Source of the DNA: Lachnospiraceae bacterium C1.1
GTDB lineage: Bacteria > Bacillota > Clostridia > Lachnospirales > Lachnospiraceae
Direction of reading: 5' to 3'
Assembly (NCBI GenBank): GCA_030434875.1
Contig: JAUISW010000001.1
Span: 186,001-250,000 of the forward strand
DNA length: 64,000 nt
Shown: positions 36,718 through 44,005 of the stretch, one piece after another
How positions within the stretch are numbered: position 1 is the first letter of the stretch
Layout: the number at the start of each line of letters is the position of its first letter
Position numbers and translations under genes: made by a program
Notes under the pieces: model-generated
The model's input: the letters and a program-made list of their open reading frames with translations, nothing else
What the model was told of the DNA's origin: nothing
Databases searched by the model: none

Positions 36718-37044
36718 ATGGATAAAAACCTGGATCGCAGCATAGATAAATTTATTGATGCTGTCAAGGAAACTTCAGAGTACAGAAATTATAAGACAAA
36801 GAGGCATATAGTTATGGATAATCCTGAGCTTCGAGGCAAAGCCTCGAAGCTTATTAAGGAACATTACAGGATACTGACGACAACAGCGGATGACCAGCTA
36901 CTGGATGCTGAAATGGAATTTGCGGATAAATATGAAGATACTTATAATATCCCGGAAATACATGATTATCTGGAGGCGGAGCTGAGATTTAATGAAATGC
37001 TTCAGAATGTACTCGAGCGAATAACAGGCGGATTGAGCTTATGA
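36718..37044 (+). CDS. YlbF/YmcA-family regulator
   Basis: 108-residue all-alpha protein of the YlbF/YmcA family. In Bacillus, YlbF, YmcA and YaaT form the Y-complex that adapts RNase Y specificity. ATG four bases after the RNase J stop, so a functional link with RNA turnover is likely here too. An 11-bp perfect hairpin (36827-36851) lies inside the coding sequence. The gene overlaps the next by four bases. Confidence 0.82.
   Translation: MDKNLDRSIDKFIDAVKETSEYRNYKTKRHIVMDNPELRGKASKLIKEHYRILTTTADDQLLDAEMEFADKYEDTYNIPEIHDYLEAELRFNEMLQNVLERITGGLSL
36827..36851. repeat. Perfect hairpin inside the ylbF-like gene
   Basis: AGCTTCGAGGC, loop AAA, GCCTCGAAGCT: 11 bp without mismatch in coding sequence, followed by TATT. 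It encodes PELRGKASKL, which still fits the family. Confidence 0.6.
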
Positions 37045-37418
37045 AAAGTATGATAATTTCGTTTTTTTCAATAATTTTCAGAATATTTCTGATAGTGGTC
37101 GCTCTTGTATTTGTGATAAAAGCGGGGAACAAGGCTTATAGCCTTGGATACCGGATATTTGCAGAGCCGGCAGTATCTTCAGGAGACGGGATAGATATCA
37201 CCGTAACAATACCTATGGGATCAGATCCCGAGGAAATAGGTGAGATCTTAGAGGATAAGGGACTTATTCGGGATGGATCGCTCTTTAAGTATCAGGAAAG
37301 GCTTTCAGCCTATCACGGTGAGCTTCAGAGTGGAACCTACACTTTGAATACATCTATGACGGCTGAGGAAATGATGAAGATAATGGCTGATGACGAAGAA
37401 GACGAAGAGAAAGAATAA
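37041..37418 (+). CDS. Short MltG/YceG-like membrane protein lacking the catalytic domain
   Basis: 125 residues: one N-terminal membrane segment (about 8-27), then a LysM-like subdomain resembling the start of MltG/YceG (VTIPMGSDPEEIGEILEDKGLI, here quoted in part as IPMGSDPEEIGEIL, and LQSGTYTLNTSMTAEEMM). It stops before the lytic transglycosylase core that carries the catalytic glutamate, so it cannot cleave glycan strands. The place corresponds to yrrL (mltG) of Bacillus. A regulatory or septal-binding role is inference. The reading frame is intact, so this is a shortened form, not a decaying gene. Confidence 0.7.
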   Translation: MKSMIISFFSIIFRIFLIVVALVFVIKAGNKAYSLGYRIFAEPAVSSGDGIDITVTIPMGSDPEEIGEILEDKGLIRDGSLFKYQERLSAYHGELQSGTYTLNTSMTAEEMMKIMADDEEDEEKE

Positions 37419-37429
37419 AGAATCTGAAT

Positions 37430-38074
37430 ATGATAGTAAATGACAGATGTGTGGCGTATATAAATTCCCTTGATATGGGAAATACGCCATTTTTAAATGA
37501 TTTGGAAAAAAAGGCCAAAAAGGCTCGTGTCCCCATAATTAAAAAAGAGACGCAGAGACTCTTAAAATTTTTAATTTCAGCCCATGCGCCGCAGAAAATC
37601 CTTGAGATTGGTGCAGCGGTAGGTTTTTCATCGATACTGATGGCTGAATATTCTTCAGAGAAAACAAAGATCACTACTATTGAAAATTATGATAAAAGAA
37701 TCCCTTTGGCAAAGGAAAATATAGAAAATTCAGGATATTCTTCTAAGATCAGACTTTTAGAAGGCAATGCCGAGGACATTTTGCCGACACTTGAAGGTGG
37801 ATATGATATGATATTCATTGATGCCGCAAAAGCCCAATATCCTTATTACTTAAAGGAAAGTGTGAGACTTCTTGATAAAGGAGGGTTATTGGTCGCAGAT
37901 AACTGCCTTCAGGAGGGAGATATTTTTGAGTCGAAGTTTGCAGTTGAACGAAGGGACAGAACTATACATAAGCGGATGAGGGAATTTCTTTATGATGTAA
38001 GTCATGATGAGAGATTTTCAACCGTGATCCTGCCGATAGGAGACGGGGTTACAACAGCGATAAAGACAGGCTGA
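37430..38074 (+). CDS. trmR: O-methyltransferase TrmR-like (tRNA 5-hydroxyuridine methylation)
   Basis: Class I SAM methyltransferase of the catechol-OMT-like family, 214 residues: ILEIGAAVGFSSILMAE (motif I), FIDAAKAQYPYY and VADNCLQEGD. In Bacillus the gene in this position (yrrM) methylates 5-hydroxyuridine at tRNA position 34, which the neighbouring U32 proteins make. The same neighbour is present here, supporting the assignment. Confidence 0.82.
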   Translation: MIVNDRCVAYINSLDMGNTPFLNDLEKKAKKARVPIIKKETQRLLKFLISAHAPQKILEIGAAVGFSSILMAEYSSEKTKITTIENYDKRIPLAKENIENSGYSSKIRLLEGNAEDILPTLEGGYDMIFIDAAKAQYPYYLKESVRLLDKGGLLVADNCLQEGDIFESKFAVERRDRTIHKRMREFLYDVSHDERFSTVILPIGDGVTTAIKTG

Positions 38075-38107
38075 CCAGGATATTTAGTTGATATGTAAAG
38101 GAAATAT

Positions 38108-39337
38108 ATGAAAAAAGCAGAATTACTGATTCCCTCAAAGGGACTTGAAGAACTGAAAACAGCGGTTGTTTACGGAGCCGATGCAGTATATATCGGCGGA
38201 GAGACAATGGGTCTTCGTGCAGGTGCAAAAAACTTTACTGCAGAGGAAATGAGCGCAGGTATAGAATTTGCACATAAAAGAGGAACTAAGGTCTATGTTA
38301 CGGCAAATATCCTTGCACATAATGATGACCTCAGGGATGCTGAAAAATATTTTAAGGAAATACGTGAAATAAGACCGGACGCCCTGATCGTTGCTGATCC
38401 CGGAATGTTTAGTCTTGCAAAAGAAATATGTCCGGAGATAGATATTCATGTAAGTACGCAGGCAAACAATACAAATTACAGAACTTATGAATTCTGGAAA
38501 AAGATGGGAGCCGCAAGAGTGGTTTCAGCACGCGAGCTTTCGCTTAAAGAAGTCAAGGAAATCAGGGAAAAGATCGGAGATTATCCGGAAATTGAATCAT
38601 TTGTACACGGTGCTATGTGTATTTCCTATTCAGGCAGATGCCTTCTTTCTAATTATTTTACGGGATATGATGCAAACCATGGTGAATGCAAACATCCCTG
38701 CCGTTGGAAATATGCTGTGGCAGAGGAATCCAGACCGGGTGAATACCTTCCTATAGAAGAAAACGAAAGAGGAACTTTTATTTTTAATTCTAAAGACCTC
38801 TGCATGCTTGAGTATATACCTGAACTTATCGATGCCGGTGTTGATTCATTTAAGATCGAGGGCAGAATGAAGACGGCTCTTTATGTGGCTGCTACGGCAA
38901 GAACCTACAGAAGAGCTATGGATGATTTTTATGAATCAGAAGAAAAATACAGGGCCAACATGCCATGGTACATGGAAGAGATAAAGAAGTGTACTACGAG
39001 AGAGTTCTGTACAGGATTCTGGTTTGGAAAACCTAATAAAGAATCTCAGATATATTCTAATAATACTTACTCTACGGAATATACCTATCTTGGATCAGTA
39101 GAGGAGATCACTGATGCCGGTGAGGCTGTTCTCCATCAGAAAAATAAATTCTCTGTTGGAGAGACGATCGAGCTTATGAAACCTGATTACAGGAATATTG
39201 CTGTTAAGGTTTTATCAATAAGAAGTGAAGAGCATGGAGATATGCCTTCAGCACCGCATCCAAAACAGAAATTATATGTTAAATTCTCAGAGACTCCGGA
39301 TGTATATGATATATTGAGGAGAAAGGAAGAGGCATGA
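38108..39337 (+). CDS. Peptidase U32 family protein (TrhP-like tRNA hydroxylation)
   Basis: 409 residues with the U32 core (ELLIPSKGLEELKTAVVYGADAVYIGG at the start, quoted in part as GADAVYIGG) and a conserved cysteine set (CISYSGRCLLSNY...CKHPCRW) for an Fe-S cluster. Members are often called proteases, but the TrhP branch makes 5-hydroxyuridine at tRNA position 34 using prephenate. Adjacency to trmR favours that role. Only one U32 gene is present, where Bacillus has two. ATG with GGAAA upstream. Confidence 0.82.
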   Translation: MKKAELLIPSKGLEELKTAVVYGADAVYIGGETMGLRAGAKNFTAEEMSAGIEFAHKRGTKVYVTANILAHNDDLRDAEKYFKEIREIRPDALIVADPGMFSLAKEICPEIDIHVSTQANNTNYRTYEFWKKMGAARVVSARELSLKEVKEIREKIGDYPEIESFVHGAMCISYSGRCLLSNYFTGYDANHGECKHPCRWKYAVAEESRPGEYLPIEENERGTFIFNSKDLCMLEYIPELIDAGVDSFKIEGRMKTALYVAATARTYRRAMDDFYESEEKYRANMPWYMEEIKKCTTREFCTGFWFGKPNKESQIYSNNTYSTEYTYLGSVEEITDAGEAVLHQKNKFSVGETIELMKPDYRNIAVKVLSIRSEEHGDMPSAPHPKQKLYVKFSETPDVYDILRRKEEA

Positions 39338-40434
39338 AAAGCCGGAAGAAAAAACTGGTCATAGTAGGACCGGTTTATCCCTATAAAGGCGGGATATCAC
39401 ACTATACAGGGCTTATGGCTGCTGCATTAGCTAAAGAATATGATACCAAGGTGATATCTTATTCTATGCAGTATCCAAAAATTCTTTTTAAGAAAGAACA
39501 GAGGGACTATAAAAATGACAGCTTTAAGTTCGAAGGAACAGAGTTCTTGCTGAATACTGCCAATCCCTTTAATATAATCAGGACGGCACAAAGGATAAAT
39601 GCCATGAAACCTGAGCTTGTCATAATTCAATGGTGGCATCCCTATTTTGCGCCCTGCTATACGATATTGTCATCTATAGTTAAGGCGAAAAAGCTTTTTA
39701 TATGTCATAATGTTTTTCCGCATGAGAGGTTTCCTTTGGATAGGTTTCTTACAAAGCTTGTCCTTAGAAAAGGTGATTTTCATATCCTGCATTCATCAAA
39801 GGAAGCAGATGAGCTAAAAGAGATCATAGCTGAACCGCACTACAGGGTAAATATGCATCCTACTTACAGTGCTTTTAATTTTCATCAGGCAGAGCAAAAA
39901 AAGTCTGATGAAAAAGTTCTTTTATTCTTTGGTTTTGTGAGAGAATATAAGGGGCTTAAATACATGATGAGAGCAATGAAGGAACTGGAGAATATTAAAC
40001 TTCTGATAGTTGGTGATTTCGGTGGAAAAAGAGAAGAATATGACAATTTGAGTCATGAGCTTGGAATAGAGGATAAAATAGAGATACATGACGGTTATAC
40101 ACCCGACAGAGAGGTTGAAAAATATTTTGCAGCCTCTGATGCTGTGGTACTTCCCTATATTGATGCAACCCAGAGCGGGATCGCACAGATAGCTTTTGGC
40201 TTTGAGAAACCTGTGATAGCCACAAGGGTAGGGGGGCTGACAGAAGTTGTAACGGATGGAAAGACCGGAATATTATCTGATCCGGCGAACCCCGGAGCGC
40301 TTGCCGAAGCAGTCAGACGTTTTTATGAACTTAAGGAAAGCGGAACTGACTTTAAGGCAAATATACGCTCCGACAGTGAACGTTTCTCCTGGGAACATAT
40401 GGTGAAAACCATAAGGGAGCTTACCGGCGTTTGA
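39334..40434 (+). CDS. Glycosyltransferase family 4
   Basis: GT-B retaining glycosyltransferase, 366 residues. GPVYPYKGGISHYTG at the N-terminus, the GFVREYKGLKYMMRAM acceptor/donor linker, and the C-terminal sugar-nucleotide site with FGFEKPVIATRVGGLTE. The substrate is unknown, probably a cell-envelope polysaccharide. It overlaps the U32 stop by four bases and its end overlaps the opposing GT2 gene by 14 bases. Confidence 0.88.
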   Translation: MKSRKKKLVIVGPVYPYKGGISHYTGLMAAALAKEYDTKVISYSMQYPKILFKKEQRDYKNDSFKFEGTEFLLNTANPFNIIRTAQRINAMKPELVIIQWWHPYFAPCYTILSSIVKAKKLFICHNVFPHERFPLDRFLTKLVLRKGDFHILHSSKEADELKEIIAEPHYRVNMHPTYSAFNFHQAEQKKSDEKVLLFFGFVREYKGLKYMMRAMKELENIKLLIVGDFGGKREEYDNLSHELGIEDKIEIHDGYTPDREVEKYFAASDAVVLPYIDATQSGIAQIAFGFEKPVIATRVGGLTEVVTDGKTGILSDPANPGALAEAVRRFYELKESGTDFKANIRSDSERFSWEHMVKTIRELTGV

Positions 40435-41284
40435 GATTGTTTTTAACAAAATCATAAAATACACGCTCGATATAGCCTAATGAACAGGCAAGATCAAAGA
40501 TTTTATCCTGAAGTTTATTTGTGTGCAGATAATATTTGTTATATATCTTAAAGCTTCTTACGAAATTATGGAAAGCTTTGGCTTTGGAAGAATGATATTC
40601 TTTTTTTATGCTTGCAGAATGCAGATGATCATAGCGAAAATCCTTCAGGACACATTCTCCGAAACCTGCGGCTTTGAGCCTTTTAGCGAGGATGATCTCC
40701 TCAGCATAGAGAAAAGTTCTTTCATCAAAGCCTTTTGCTTTTTTGTAGGCGTCTGCTGAAAGTGCAAAAAATGAGCCCTCTACAACACCTACCGGAATGA
40801 CCTGCTCTATGTCGGATTCTAATTTAAAGCGGATGAATTTTTTATCCAAGGTAAACCAGACAAGGAAGAGGCTTTCTATAATCCCGATAAAGGAAGAAAG
40901 TCTCCAGACATTATAGCCCTGCCTTACCAGTGGGGTACACACACCATATTCCGGATGCGTGGTAAGCACAGAGGCCATGGCACAAACAGTGTCATTGTCA
41001 AAGACAGTATCTGGATTTGCAATAAAAAGGATATCGCTTTTAAAATTTTTAAGGGCATAGATACATCCGAAATTGTTGCCTTTGGCATATCCGCCGTTTG
41101 AAGGGCTCTTTATCAGGTGGATCTTTTCTGAACGGATAGAGGATAATTTCGCAAAGGAATCATCAGATGAGCAGTTATCCACGATAACGATATGTTTAAG
41201 GCATTCAAGCTTCTCTGAAGCAAGGGCAAGGCTTGCTGTACGTTCTGGATCATTGTAATTTAGTATAATAAGACTTGTATTCAT
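40421..41284 (-). CDS. Glycosyltransferase family 2
   Basis: GT-A inverting transferase, 287 residues, rhamnosyltransferase-like: SLIILNYND start, DNCSSDDS nucleotide site, ANPDTVFDND as the metal (DxD-like) motif, and DERTFLYAEEIILAKRL with the acceptor-site glutamates. It is the only minus-strand gene in the glycan cluster, divergent from the next GT4 gene and convergent with the previous one. Confidence 0.85.
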   Translation of the reverse strand: MNTSLIILNYNDPERTASLALASEKLECLKHIVIVDNCSSDDSFAKLSSIRSEKIHLIKSPSNGGYAKGNNFGCIYALKNFKSDILFIANPDTVFDNDTVCAMASVLTTHPEYGVCTPLVRQGYNVWRLSSFIGIIESLFLVWFTLDKKFIRFKLESDIEQVIPVGVVEGSFFALSADAYKKAKGFDERTFLYAEEIILAKRLKAAGFGECVLKDFRYDHLHSASIKKEYHSSKAKAFHNFVRSFKIYNKYYLHTNKLQDKIFDLACSLGYIERVFYDFVKNNLKRR

Positions 41285-41310
41285 ATTTTTCTTTTCATTT
41301 ATCTGATCTA

Positions 41311-41338
41311 TTGCAAAAATAAGTTACATTTTTATTAT
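41311..41338 (+). promoter_or_regulatory. Promoter for the second GT4 gene
   Basis: -35 TTGCAA (41311-41316), 16-nt spacer, -10 TATTAT (41333-41338). Confidence 0.5.
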
Positions 41339-41361
41339 AGATTAAAGAAAGGTTGGCGGCA

Positions 41362-42459
41362 ATGGTATTTGTAACGCTTTTTACACGCTTGAAAAATGTA
41401 CATCTTCTAAAGGATGTGGGAATGATACCCTATCTTCTTCACAGGGATTTTGACGTAAATTCAATTGTGGTATCCTGCCGCAATGATAAAGAATATCCTT
41501 ACATTGACAGCGAAGTTAAGGGACTTAAGCAGATGTTTATTAAGAAAGGTCCCATTTCTCCAATTTTTTCGGGTGCAAAATTCGTCTGGAAAAATGCATC
41601 AAAAATCGACGTCTTGAATGTATATCATCTGAATCTTTCTTCTTTTATATATCTTTTGATATATAAATTCAGGAAAAAGGCCGGAGGAAAAGGTTATCTC
41701 AAGCTTGATATGGATCTCAACGGATATAAGAGACTTTTTATGCTCAATCCAGTAGGATTTATAAAAAGGATTACAATGAATCTTGCGGATGTGGTTTCTG
41801 TCGAAACAACTACAATAGCCGAGTGGCTCGGAAATAAGTATGGATCGAAAATCCTTTATATTCCGAATGGCTTTTATACAGATGAGAAGAAGCCTTTGAG
41901 AAAATTTGGAAAAGAGAATATCATATTGACAGTAGGAAATATCGGAACTTATCCTAAGGCTACTGATGTTCTCTTAGAGGCTTTTGCCGGGGCGGCAGCA
42001 GGAAATGACTGGAAACTTGTGCTGGCAGGACCGGTAGATAAAAAATTTGAACATTTCATAGAAGAGTTTATGAAAAAGCATAGAGATCTCAAGGACAGGA
42101 TAATATTCACGGGACCTATTACGGATAAAAAAATCCTTAATGATTACTATAGAAAAGCAAAGATATTTACGCTTCCCTCAAGGAGTGAGAGCTTTGGAAT
42201 AGTTCTTCTTGAAGCCGCTGCCTGCGGAGATTTTCTGGTTACTACCACCGGAGTTCCTGCCGGAAAAGATATTTATAATGATGGTAAATTTGGGTATATC
42301 GTTCCTGCTGATGACAGCGTTGCTCTTTCAGGGTCTTTCGTAAGGCTTATGAATTCATCGGCCGACTGGGAAGAAAGAGCTATTGAAATTGCCGATTATA
42401 CATGGCATGATTTCAGATGGGAGCCTATTGTTACAAAACTTTACGAGAATCTGAGATGA
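41362..42459 (+). CDS. Glycosyltransferase family 4
   Basis: GT-B fold, 365 residues. N-half with KLDMDLNGYK; C-half GPITDKKILNDYYRKAKIF and the diagnostic SRSESFGIVLLEAAACGDF at the nucleotide-sugar site. ATG 41362 is preferred, with GAAAGG nine bases upstream. It starts a plus-strand run GT4-GT2-acetyltransferase. Confidence 0.87.
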   Translation: MVFVTLFTRLKNVHLLKDVGMIPYLLHRDFDVNSIVVSCRNDKEYPYIDSEVKGLKQMFIKKGPISPIFSGAKFVWKNASKIDVLNVYHLNLSSFIYLLIYKFRKKAGGKGYLKLDMDLNGYKRLFMLNPVGFIKRITMNLADVVSVETTTIAEWLGNKYGSKILYIPNGFYTDEKKPLRKFGKENIILTVGNIGTYPKATDVLLEAFAGAAAGNDWKLVLAGPVDKKFEHFIEEFMKKHRDLKDRIIFTGPITDKKILNDYYRKAKIFTLPSRSESFGIVLLEAAACGDFLVTTTGVPAGKDIYNDGKFGYIVPADDSVALSGSFVRLMNSSADWEERAIEIADYTWHDFRWEPIVTKLYENLR

Positions 42460-42480
42460 TCAGGAACGGGGAAGATCATA

Positions 42481-43284
42481 ATGCTGACAATAATAACCAT
42501 TTCCTTTAATGAGATCAATTCCATAGGAAATACAATAGAGTCAGTTCTTTCACAGGACTACACTGATTATGAATATATAATCAAGGACGGTGGTTCTACT
42601 GACGGAACTAAGGAAAAGGCTGAAAGTTACAGAAAGCTTTTTAAAGAAAAAAATATAAAGTTCAAGCTGATAAGTTCGCGTGACAGAGGAATTTATGATG
42701 CAATGAATATCGCGGTATCCGAAGCAGAGGGTGAATGGACAGCATTCATGAATGCAGGAGATCAGTATTTTTCAGATCATGTATTTTCAGATATCTTTCT
42801 CAGAGGAGATATTGCCGGCGCCGATCTTCTTTTTGGAGACACAGCAGAGGAAGAATATGGAGAGCTCCATTATTTCAGAAAGTGTCCTGAACTGATAGAA
42901 AAACGAATGCCCTTTTCACATCAGAGCGTATTTGCTAAAACTGCACTTTTGAGAGAATTTCCTTTTGATCTTAAATGGAAAATAGGTGCAGATTATGATT
43001 TTCTCCTGCATGTCTATAAAGAGGGGAAAAAATTTAAGGATACCGGGGTGCTTATCGCGAAGATATCCAAGAGTGGTGTTTCAAGCCTGAAGCTTAAGGA
43101 TACATATCTTGAGACAATAGCCATAAAAAAAGAACGTGGGGTTCCGATTCCGGATGAAAAACAGATGAAGAAGGAATTGATCTCAGTCAGTATGAGACAG
43201 TTTGGGATGGATCATTTTCCGGATTTCTTAAAGTATTTCATCAGAAAGATACAGCGAAGCATGCGTGGACAGCGGAGGGTATAA
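42481..43284 (+). CDS. Glycosyltransferase family 2 (WcaA-like)
   Basis: GT-A fold, 267 residues: TIITISFNEINSIGNTIES start, KDGGSTDGT nucleotide site, SSRDRGIYDAMN, then FMNAGDQ as the metal-binding acidic segment. Such enzymes add single sugars to exopolysaccharide or teichoic-type repeat units. It overlaps the next gene by one base (TAATG). Confidence 0.87.
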   Translation: MLTIITISFNEINSIGNTIESVLSQDYTDYEYIIKDGGSTDGTKEKAESYRKLFKEKNIKFKLISSRDRGIYDAMNIAVSEAEGEWTAFMNAGDQYFSDHVFSDIFLRGDIAGADLLFGDTAEEEYGELHYFRKCPELIEKRMPFSHQSVFAKTALLREFPFDLKWKIGADYDFLLHVYKEGKKFKDTGVLIAKISKSGVSSLKLKDTYLETIAIKKERGVPIPDEKQMKKELISVSMRQFGMDHFPDFLKYFIRKIQRSMRGQRRV

Positions 43285-43970
43285 TGGGGATTCTTGCGAG
43301 AAAAATGTCTGAGGCAGCCGGAAATCTTTACCGGCTGACCTTTCTTAAAATAAAAAAATTCAAGATAGAAATTAAAAAAAATTGTATATTTAAAAGCGGT
43401 GCATATATAAGGAATGCTGAGTTTGAGGGAAGAAATTTTCTCGGGCGCAATACGTCCTTTGTTAACGGACGGATGGGATATGGAAGTTATATAAACAGAG
43501 ATGGTGATATTACTGAAACTGATATCGGCCGTTACAGCTCTATAGGTGCAAATGTTTCAACAGTAGTTGGAAGACACCCGATTGAAAAACAACTGGCAAT
43601 GCATCCTGCATTTACCGATCCGGATCCTGTATTCGGATTTTCTTTTGCAAAGAAAAAAACTTTTGCTGAAAATAATGGCAGGATCAGCATTGGAAATGAT
43701 GTCTGGATCGGAAATCATGTTAAAATACTTGATGGAGTAAAGATAGCTGATGGTGCGGTTATCGGTGCAGGAGCGGTTGTTACAAAGGATATCCCTCCTT
43801 ATGCTGTTGCGGCCGGGGTACCTGCAAGGGTGATTAAATACCGCTTCGATGAGAAAACTGTTGAAAAACTGCTTCGGCTTAAATGGTGGGATAAAGAAGA
43901 AAGCTGGATCAGGACAAATATTGATGGATTTGAAGATGCAAAGTTGCTATTGGATAAATTAGGAGAGTAG
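43284..43970 (+). CDS. CatB-type hexapeptide O-acetyltransferase
   Basis: 228 residues with left-handed beta-helix hexapeptide repeats (IGNDVWIGNHVKILDGVKIADGAVIGAGAVV quoted in part as IGNDVWIGNH) and the C-terminal VPARVIKYRF typical of xenobiotic/serine acetyltransferase relatives. It probably O-acetylates the sugar polymer made by the neighbouring transferases. Translation is coupled to the GT2 gene. Confidence 0.85.
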   Translation: MGILARKMSEAAGNLYRLTFLKIKKFKIEIKKNCIFKSGAYIRNAEFEGRNFLGRNTSFVNGRMGYGSYINRDGDITETDIGRYSSIGANVSTVVGRHPIEKQLAMHPAFTDPDPVFGFSFAKKKTFAENNGRISIGNDVWIGNHVKILDGVKIADGAVIGAGAVVTKDIPPYAVAAGVPARVIKYRFDEKTVEKLLRLKWWDKEESWIRTNIDGFEDAKLLLDKLGE

Positions 43971-44005
43971 GCTTAAGCATGCGTGTGGCAGCTTAAGGCG
44001 AAAAT

